From: Emcibacter nanhaiensis
GTDB lineage: Bacteria > Pseudomonadota > Alphaproteobacteria > Sphingomonadales > Emcibacteraceae
Assembly (NCBI RefSeq): GCF_006385175.1
Contig: NZ_VFIY01000004.1
Location: forward strand, 248,001 to 312,000
Length of the DNA stretch: 64,000 bases
Reading direction: 5' to 3'
Position 1 is the stretch's first letter; each line of letters starts with the position of its first letter. Below are positions 61,950-64,000 of this stretch, piece by piece. The notes under the pieces are model-generated. The model was not told where the DNA came from and did no database searches. It saw nothing but the letters and a program-made list of their open reading frames with translations. A program made the translations under genes and the position numbers.

Positions 61950-63143
61950 ATGGCCAGACAATCCAAAACCATCAGGCGCCGCGTATTTGAAATGATGGAG
62001 GTCGGCGGGACCGGCACCCTAGTCGGGCGCGCGTTTGACCTGTTTATGATCCTTCTGGTCGTCGCCAACATCACGGCCATGGCCGCGGCGACCATTTATA
62101 CGGTGCGGCGCAGCTATTTCGAAGAATTATTCTATTTCGAGGTCTTTTCGCTGGCGGTTTTCATTATTGAATATCTGCTGCGCTTCTGGGTCTGTGTGGA
62201 ATATCTGTCGGATAACGATCGCCACGGCAAGTTCGGGTTCAGATTGCAGTTTCTGTTCAGTCCCCTGATGATTATCGATTTCCTGGCCATCGCTCCGATC
62301 GTGGGATTCTTCTTTGTCGGCGTGGACCTGCGCTTCCTGCTGATCCTGCGCCTGCTCAGGATTTTCAAGCTGACCCGCTATTCGCCGGCCCTGAGTTCGC
62401 TGGGACGGGTCATTTACGAGGAACGGCGGGCGCTCACGGCGACCATGATCATCATGATGGGCATGGTGCTGTTTTCAGCCGCGATCATGTATTATGTGGA
62501 GGGAGAGGTCCAGCCTGACGCCTTTGGCAATATTCCCATCGCCATGTGGTGGTCTCTGACCACCCTGACCACAGTGGGCTACGGCGATGTGGTTCCGGTC
62601 ACCGTCATTGGCAAGCTGTTCGGCGGCATTGTGATGATTTTCGGCCTCGCCATGTATGCGCTGCCGATCGGTATCATCGCCTCCGGTTTTTCAAACGAAA
62701 TACATCGCCAGGACTTTGTCGTCAGGTGGGGCCTGGTGGCCGGGGTGCCGCTGTTCAGCGACCTTGACGCGGCGATGATTACCAATATCGCCAAATACCT
62801 GCGTTCCCGGGTGGTGCAGGAGGGCAAGCTGATCGCCCGGGCCGGTGACCGCGCCGACAAAATGTATCTGATTGTCAGTGGCGAAGTGGCCCGGCGGAGC
62901 GGGCGTGATATCGTCAGGTTGCAGGAAGGCGCCTTCTTCGGAGTCAAATCCCTGATCGAGAATTCAAACTTTACGGCAAATTATGTCGCCACGTCCCGCT
63001 GCCAGCTTCTGGTGCTGGAAGTCAATGATTACCAGCATCTGATGGCCAATTTCCCGGAAATCGAGGAACGGCTGAAGAAGGAATATGAAAGCTTCGGCCA
63101 TGAAGACTACGGCCAGCCGGAAGGTGAAGCAGAACCGGCGTAA
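61950..63143 (+). CDS. Voltage-gated-like potassium channel with a degenerate cNMP-binding domain
   Basis: A 397-residue channel subunit. Six helices S1-S6 are seen; S4 is basic (RLLRIFKLTRYS) and the selectivity filter TTVGYGD is at residues 207-213. The C-terminal domain (about 260-385) has the fold pattern of a cyclic-nucleotide-binding domain (KMYLIVSGEVARRSG), as in MloK1. The phosphate-binding cassette reads FFGVKSLI and SNFTANYVA, so the usual Glu and Arg that hold the nucleotide are missing. Ligand gating by cAMP or cGMP is therefore doubtful. Standing alone between alaS and icd. Confidence 0.9.
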   Translation: MARQSKTIRRRVFEMMEVGGTGTLVGRAFDLFMILLVVANITAMAAATIYTVRRSYFEELFYFEVFSLAVFIIEYLLRFWVCVEYLSDNDRHGKFGFRLQFLFSPLMIIDFLAIAPIVGFFFVGVDLRFLLILRLLRIFKLTRYSPALSSLGRVIYEERRALTATMIIMMGMVLFSAAIMYYVEGEVQPDAFGNIPIAMWWSLTTLTTVGYGDVVPVTVIGKLFGGIVMIFGLAMYALPIGIIASGFSNEIHRQDFVVRWGLVAGVPLFSDLDAAMITNIAKYLRSRVVQEGKLIARAGDRADKMYLIVSGEVARRSGRDIVRLQEGAFFGVKSLIENSNFTANYVATSRCQLLVLEVNDYQHLMANFPEIEERLKKEYESFGHEDYGQPEGEAEPA

Positions 63144-63164
63144 TCTGAAAACGATGTTCAAACA

Positions 63165-63193
63165 AAAAGGCCCGCATCAAGCGGGCCTTTTCC
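63165..63193. terminator. Bidirectional terminator between the channel gene and icd
   Basis: Arms AAAAGGCCCGC and GCGGGCCTTTT with the loop ATCAA lie between converging genes. Confidence 0.87.
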
Positions 63194-63212
63194 TGTTCCT
63201 GTCGGAAATATC

Positions 63213-64000
63213 TTAGGACATGGCTTTCTGCAGGTTCTCGTCGATTTTGTCGAAGAACTGGCGGGAGGTAAGCCATCCCTGATCCGGACCAACCAGCAGG
63301 GCCAGGTCTTTGGTCATGTGGCCGCTTTCAACGGTTTCAACACAGACTTTTTCCAGCGTGGTCGCGAATTTCAGCAACTGGTCGTTGCTGTCCAGCTTGG
63401 CGCGGTGTTTGAGGCCGCCGGTCCAGGCGAAGATGGAGGCGATCGGGTTGGTGGAGGTTTCCTTGCCTTCCTGATGCATGCGGTAGTGACGGGTCACGGT
63501 GCCGTGGGCAGCTTCTGATTCAACGGTTTTCCCATCCGGGGTCATCAGGATGGAGGTCATCAGGCCGAGGGAGCCGAAGCCCTGGGCTACGGTGTCGGAC
63601 TGCACGTCGCCGTCATAGTTTTTACAGGCCCAGACGAATTTGCCGTTCCATTTCAGGGCACAGGCTACCATGTCGTCGATCAGCCGGTGTTCATAGGTGA
63701 TGCCGGCGTCTGCGAATTTCTCGGCGAATTCACTCTCGAACACTTCCTGGAACAGATCCTTGAAGCGGCCGTCGTAGGCTTTCATGATGGTATTCTTGGT
63801 GGACAGGTACACCGGCCATTTGCGGGCCAGGCCATAGTTCATGCTGGCGCGGGCGAAGTCACGGATGCTGTCGTCCAGGTTATACATGGACATGGCGACA
63901 CCCGGTCCGGGGAAGTTGAAAACTTCATGTTCGATGACGTCACCGCCGTCTTCCGGCACGAATTTGACAGTCAGACGGCCTTTGCCGGGGACCAGGAAGT
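63213..64000 (-). CDS. icd: NADP-dependent isocitrate dehydrogenase, 3' part
   Basis: The frame runs past the right edge; the visible part is about 260 residues of the C-terminal half. [45 protein letters not shown], the dinucleotide-binding region [12 protein letters not shown] and [20 protein letters not shown] match the eukaryote-like homodimeric NADP enzyme of about 405 residues. The Asp and Lys residues of the active site are seen in DDMVA and TKNT. It converts isocitrate to 2-oxoglutarate in the TCA cycle. The stop is followed by a shared terminator. Confidence 0.96.
   Translation of the reverse strand, partial: FLVPGKGRLTVKFVPEDGGDVIEHEVFNFPGPGVAMSMYNLDDSIRDFARASMNYGLARKWPVYLSTKNTIMKAYDGRFKDLFQEVFESEFAEKFADAGITYEHRLIDDMVACALKWNGKFVWACKNYDGDVQSDTVAQGFGSLGLMTSILMTPDGKTVESEAAHGTVTRHYRMHQEGKETSTNPIASIFAWTGGLKHRAKLDSNDQLLKFATTLEKVCVETVESGHMTKDLALLVGPDQGWLTSRQFFDKIDENLQKAMS

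Overview
The window reads as a chromosomal segment of a motile alphaproteobacterium with moderate GC. The evidence is the set of alphaproteobacterial markers: FlbT/FlaF, FliX, the MotE and DUF6468 flagellar proteins, short (~270 aa) flagellins, a CckA-type hybrid kinase, DUF4170 and DUF2336 proteins, a DksA with a degenerate zinc finger, and CtrA-like TTAA-N7-TTAA boxes before flagellar operons. The gene order flhB-cckA-recA-alaS and icd fits a free-living, probably aquatic member of the Emcibacterales/Kordiimonadales/Rhodospirillales-like orders; the exact order cannot be fixed by eye. No rRNA, tRNA, CRISPR array, insertion sequence or prophage was seen.

Layout. 1-5.3 kb: small conserved proteins, an ACT-domain protein, an MlaC-like lipid-transport protein, a c-type cytochrome, an alanine/glycine:cation symporter and a DUF2336 protein. 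5.4-10.9 kb (minus): a TRAP transporter (large permease, small permease, lipoprotein binding protein) coupled to a long membrane coiled-coil protein. 11-13.7 kb: Mpo1-like protein, a response regulator coupled to an Hpt-like protein, a tandem universal stress protein. 13.8-21.1 kb (minus): a five-gene run with three paralogous TPR-glycosyltransferases resembling the flagellin glycosyltransferase FlmG of Caulobacter, intermixed with a MoxR ATPase and its VWA partner. 21.2-23.8 kb (plus): flbT, flaF, flagellin 1, flaG. 23.9-33.8 kb: a sugar cluster for a nonulosonic (pseudaminic/legionaminic-type) acid, ending with a PseB-like dehydratase. 33.9-55.2 kb: flagellar genes (flagellin 2, flgN-like, flgJ, flgI, fliX, flgH, flgA, flgG, flgF, fliL, fliM, DUF6468, motE, cheZ, two motB-like genes, a periplasmic TPR protein, fliP, fliO, flhX, flgB, flgC, fliE, fliQ, fliR, flhB), with dksA between. 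55.2-64 kb: cckA, recA, alaS, a potassium channel and the 3' part of icd.

How the parts fit. The sugar cluster probably makes a CMP-activated nonulosonic acid that the three FlmG-like enzymes attach to the two flagellins before export. Flagellar transcription looks layered. CtrA-like boxes precede fliL, cheZ and flgB operons (early genes). Strong sigma-54 promoters precede flgI, flgF and flagellin 2 (later genes), and each of these has an upstream inverted repeat related to TTCCCC-N5/6-GGGGAA that could bind a FlbD-type activator. cckA lies directly downstream of the CtrA-box-led flgB-flhB operon, so the kinase that feeds CtrA may sit in a feedback loop. FlbT, FliX and a hairpin in the flagellin 1 leader point to further control at the flagellin mRNA.
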